Assembly (NCBI GenBank): GCA_035454085.1
Contig: DAOTEJ010000097.1
Location: 1 to 7,897, forward strand
Direction: 5' to 3'
DNA: 7,897 nucleotides
DNA from: DAOTEJ01 sp035454085
Lineage (GTDB): Bacteria; Pseudomonadota; Gammaproteobacteria; Burkholderiales; Burkholderiaceae_F
Below, one piece after another: positions 6,074 to 7,897 of this stretch. Position 1 is the first letter of the stretch. Every line of letters starts with the position of its first letter. The translations under genes were made by a program, and so were the position numbers. The notes under the pieces were generated by a model. It made no database searches. It saw only the letters and a list, made by a program, of their open reading frames with translations, and was not told the DNA's origin.

Positions 6074-7408
6074 ATGGTCACCGCGCGCACCGGCCGCATC
6101 GAGGTCATCGGCCCGGCGATCGGGCGCATCGCCGCGCTGGTCGTGGCCGCGCTGCTGCTGGGCTGGTTTGCCGGCCCGGTGTGGGGACTCGGGCTCGTAG
6201 CCCTGGGGGCGCTGGTGATGCTGGGCGTGCACCTGCGCTACCTGGGGCGCCTGGCCGCCTGGCTCGAGCGCCCGACGCTCGAAACCGTGCCCGACGGCAT
6301 CGGCGCGTGGAGCGAGGTCTTCGCGCGCATCTACCGCACCCGCCGCGCCACCGAGCAGAACGAGCGACGCCTGCAGGAGAACGAGGAGCGCTTTCGGCGC
6401 ACGATCAGCGCCCTGCCCGAGGGCCTGGTGCTGGTCGACGCCGCGCTGCAGATCGAGTGGTGCAACCCGGTCGCGGAGCGCGACTTCGGCATCCGCCTCG
6501 CCAACGACGCGGGGTTGCGCCTGACCAACCTGGTGCGCGAGCCCGAGTTCATCGACTTCATGACCTCGGGTCGCTTCGTCGCTCCGCTGGTCTTTCGGCC
6601 CCAGGCCGGCACGGCGCGCGCGCTCGAGGTGCGGGTGATCGAGTTCGAGCCGGCCCGCTCGATCGTCATCTCGCGCGACATCACCGAGCGCGAGCGGCTC
6701 GACGCGGTGCGCCGTGACTTCGTGGCCAACGTCTCGCACGAGCTGCGCACGCCGCTGACCGTGGTCAACGGCTTCCTCGAGATGCTGGTCGACGGCGCTC
6801 CCGCATCCGAGGAGCTGCGCCAGCGCCACCTGCTGCTGATGCAGGAGCAGACGGCGCGCATGCACCGGCTGGTGGAAGACCTGCTCATGCTCTCGCGCCT
6901 CGAGTCGGAGCAGACCCCGATCGCCGAGGAGCGCGTCGACGTGGCGCGCCTGCTGCACGACCTGGGCGACGAGGCGCGGCTGCTCTCGCGCGGCCGGCAT
7001 CTGGTGGCGGTCGAGTCGCCCGCGGCCCATGTGCGCGGCTCGCGCGACGAACTGCACAGCGCGATCGGCAACCTCGTGAGCAACGCGGTGCGCTACACGC
7101 CCGAGGGCGGCCGCATCCTGCTGCGCTTCGTGCTCGACGACGATGGCGGCCGCATCGAGGTGAGCGACACTGGCATCGGCATCCCGGCCGAGCATCTGCC
7201 ACGCCTGACCGAGCGCTTCTACCGGGTGGACAAGAGCCGTTCCCGCGAGACGGGCGGCACCGGTCTCGGCCTGGCGATCGTCAAGCACGTGCTCATGCGC
7301 CACGGCGGCGCGCTCGAGGTGAGCTCAGTGCCTGGCGAAGGCTCGACCTTCAGCGCGCGCCTGCCGCGCGCGCGCATCGAGCCCGACTCCCTGGTGCGTG
7401 TGGCCTAG
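6074..7408 (+). CDS. phoR: Phosphate regulon sensor histidine kinase PhoR
   Basis: This is an inner-membrane kinase and phosphatase for PhoB, 444 residues (E. coli 431). Two hydrophobic helices (about 16-33 and 36-55) are joined by a very short loop, so there is no periplasmic sensor domain, as in other PhoR proteins; input is expected from Pst and PhoU. A linker follows, then a PAS domain (about 104-205, FRRTISALPEGLVLVDA onward). The HisKA domain has SHELRTP with phospho-acceptor His222. The ATPase domain has the N-box with Asn333 and Asn337, G1 DTGIGI (365-370), F-box ERFYRVD, and G2 GTGLGL (395-400). The start lies one base after the phoB stop and has only a weak Shine-Dalgarno, so reinitiation or coupling is likely. 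No terminator follows; the gene runs into the convergent small gene. Confidence 0.95.
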   Translation: MVTARTGRIEVIGPAIGRIAALVVAALLLGWFAGPVWGLGLVALGALVMLGVHLRYLGRLAAWLERPTLETVPDGIGAWSEVFARIYRTRRATEQNERRLQENEERFRRTISALPEGLVLVDAALQIEWCNPVAERDFGIRLANDAGLRLTNLVREPEFIDFMTSGRFVAPLVFRPQAGTARALEVRVIEFEPARSIVISRDITERERLDAVRRDFVANVSHELRTPLTVVNGFLEMLVDGAPASEELRQRHLLLMQEQTARMHRLVEDLLMLSRLESEQTPIAEERVDVARLLHDLGDEARLLSRGRHLVAVESPAAHVRGSRDELHSAIGNLVSNAVRYTPEGGRILLRFVLDDDGGRIEVSDTGIGIPAEHLPRLTERFYRVDKSRSRETGGTGLGLAIVKHVLMRHGGALEVSSVPGEGSTFSARLPRARIEPDSLVRVA

Positions 7409-7414
7409 CCGCGC

Positions 7415-7684
7415 TCAGGCGTGCAGGAGGGCCGCGCCGCCCGCCGCGTGCAGGCGCTGCACCTGGGCAAAGGCCTCGACGCGGTCGGCATAGAGCCGCT
7501 CGTAGCGCCACTCCTGCAGCAATTCCAGCGCGAGTTCAAAGCTTGCGCGGTCCAGACCGTACAGCTCGGCCAGGCGCAAGGGCTCATCCTCGCGCAGCGC
7601 CTTGACCAGGCGGCCCAGGGCCTGTGCGGAGGGCGATTCGGGGGCGGCTTCGATATGTCGGCAGATGCGCTGGATGGCGAGCAT
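7415..7684 (-). CDS. Uncharacterised small protein, 89 residues, with a predicted Pho-box promoter
   Basis: I do not recognise this protein with certainty. It is 89 residues, has no signal peptide or membrane segment, a single Cys (Cys8), and looks mainly helical: about 2-14 (LAIQRICRHIEAA), 19-33 (SAQALGRLVKALRED), and a long helical stretch from about 36 to 80. The segment LAELYGLDRASFELALELLQ has the spacing of a helix-turn-helix followed by a long helix, but this is only a resemblance. The start is well supported: TTCCTT at 7690-7695 on the + strand reads as AAGGAA on the coding strand, five bases before the ATG. Composition matches its neighbours. It converges with phoR, leaving six bases between the stops. 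Three 11-base-phased Pho half-sites lie upstream, which suggests PhoB control and a role in the phosphate response; that role is inferred, not seen. Confidence 0.75.
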   Translation of the reverse strand: MLAIQRICRHIEAAPESPSAQALGRLVKALREDEPLRLAELYGLDRASFELALELLQEWRYERLYADRVEAFAQVQRLHAAGGAALLHA

Positions 7685-7689
7685 GGCGG

Positions 7690-7695
7690 TTCCTT
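7690..7695 (-). promoter_or_regulatory. Shine-Dalgarno of the small - strand gene
   Basis: AAGGAA on the - strand is five bases upstream of the ATG at 7684. It selects this start over the longer overlapping open frame that reaches 7821 in another phase. Confidence 0.65.
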
Positions 7696-7708
7696 GGAGC
7701 TTGGGGCG

Positions 7709-7753
7709 ATGCTCGTCGTGTCCCGTGTCAACCGCATGACAGGCTCGTGACCA
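7709..7753 (-). promoter_or_regulatory. Predicted three-half-site Pho box and -10 for the small - strand gene
   Basis: Reading the - strand, three half-sites begin exactly 11 bases apart: TGGTCAC (7753-7747, five of seven), CTGTCAT (7742-7736, seven of seven) and TTGACAC (7731-7725, five of seven), with 4-base spacers GAGC and GCGG. Ten bases after the last is GAGCAT (7714-7709), a weak -10 (three of six). This is the same geometry as the pstS box. A start near 7702 would give a leader of about 18 bases containing the AAGGAA Shine-Dalgarno. TTGACA within the last half-site also matches a sigma70 -35 perfectly, but no good -10 lies 16-18 bases from it. Confidence 0.55.
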
Positions 7754-7791
7754 GGTGCCCGAACTTGTCCTGGCGCAAGCGGCCGGCGCCG

Positions 7792-7810
7792 CCGGGCCGT
7801 GTTTGCCCGG
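7792..7810. repeat. Short perfect inverted repeat before the tRNA promoter
   Basis: CCGGGC (7792-7797) and GCCCGG (7805-7810) are perfect inverted copies around a 7-base loop. The right arm overlaps the predicted -35 of the tRNA. A second GC-rich hairpin (7781-7798, one bulge) overlaps the left arm, so the two are mutually exclusive. It could be a small operator or chance. Confidence 0.3.
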
Positions 7811-7832
7811 TACGGGGCCAAGCCGGTATGAT
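7803..7832 (+). promoter_or_regulatory. Predicted sigma70 promoter of the tRNA-Pro gene
   Basis: TTGCCC (7803-7808, four of six to TTGACA) and TATGAT (7827-7832, five of six to TATAAT) are separated by 18 bases. Transcription would start near 7839, about five bases before the mature tRNA 5' end, which is usual for a tRNA gene. Confidence 0.6.
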
Positions 7833-7843
7833 TCGCGCTCTTG

Positions 7844-7897
7844 CGGGGTGTAGCGCAGCCCGGTAGCGCGCCTGCTTTGGGAGCAGGATGTCGGGAG
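7844..7897 (+). tRNA. tRNA-Pro (anticodon TGG), 3' end cut by the window
   Basis: The gene starts CGGGGTG, typical of bacterial tRNA-Pro, followed by a D-arm with TAGCGCAG...GGTAGCGC. The anticodon stem is CCTGC (7871-7875) with GCAGG (7883-7887), and the seven-base loop TTTGGGA gives anticodon TGG at 7878-7880, which reads CCN proline codons (best CCA and CCG). GATGTCGGGAG begins the variable and T-arm region, where the window ends. The T-loop, acceptor 3' strand and CCA cannot be seen. Confidence 0.93.

Noticed and set aside
5942..7303. Long - strand open frame antisense to phoR (453 codons)
   Set aside because: Its low-complexity, His/Arg/Ala-rich translation mirrors phoR codon structure, and phoR is unambiguous by motifs.
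7725..7731. TTGACA as a simple sigma70 -35 for the small gene
   Set aside because: No acceptable -10 occurs 16-18 bases downstream. The three 11-base-phased half-sites with a -10 ten bases away fit a Pho promoter better, though neither is proven.
7421..7750. + strand open frame of 109 codons over the small gene
   Set aside because: It is the antisense shadow of the - strand small gene, which has the better ribosome site and promoter.
7405..7821. Longer - strand open frame overlapping the small gene in another phase
   Set aside because: It would start upstream of the predicted Pho box, lacks a ribosome site and has an Arg/Pro/Ser-rich composition. The 89-codon frame has a better start and a plausible protein.
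7844..7897. tRNA-Pro as an integration site for a mobile element
   Set aside because: tRNA genes are common attachment sites, but no integrase, direct repeat or composition shift is visible before the window ends.

Overview
This window is a high-GC bacterial phosphate-starvation locus. The gene set and order are pstS, pstS, pstC, pstA, pstB, phoU, phoB, phoR on the + strand. It is followed by a small convergent gene of unknown function and by the first part of a proline tRNA. Fusion of the Pst transporter, PhoU and the PhoB/PhoR two-component system into one cluster, together with the protein sequences and strong G/C at third codon positions, suggests a betaproteobacterium (Burkholderiales or Rhodocyclales-like). 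The genus cannot be fixed from the sequence alone.

Layout. Positions 1-483 are the C-terminal 160 residues of a first PstS phosphate-binding protein, cut by the window edge. The next 330 bases hold a strong hairpin, an inverted pair of Pho-box-like half-sites, and a Pho box spaced correctly from a -10 element. A second, complete pstS follows (814-1863). The two copies align without a net gap over the shared 161 codons and are about two-thirds identical, so they are an old tandem duplication. pstC (1931-2929) and pstA (2926-3798) encode the two permease subunits and overlap by four bases. pstB (3801-4583, GTG start) encodes the ATPase. An 80-base spacer with two consecutive hairpins separates pstB from phoU (4664-5377). 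phoU, phoB (5377-6072) and phoR (6074-7408) are packed with a one-base overlap and a one-base gap, which suggests translational coupling.

How the genes work together. PstS captures periplasmic phosphate, PstCA passes it through the inner membrane, and PstB hydrolyses ATP. PhoU links the transport state to PhoR. When phosphate is scarce PhoR phosphorylates PhoB, which binds Pho boxes, including the one predicted before the second pstS, and so raises expression of its own cluster.

The least expected part is the right end. A gene for an 89-residue, soluble, apparently helical protein of unknown function lies on the - strand, tail to tail with phoR (6 bases apart). Its upstream region contains three Pho-box half-sites at exact 11-base spacing, followed 10 bases later by a weak -10, a good Shine-Dalgarno sequence and an ATG. 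This makes it a candidate undescribed Pho regulon member. Beyond it lie a plausible sigma70 promoter and a truncated tRNA-Pro(TGG). I saw no mobile element, CRISPR array or phage gene.
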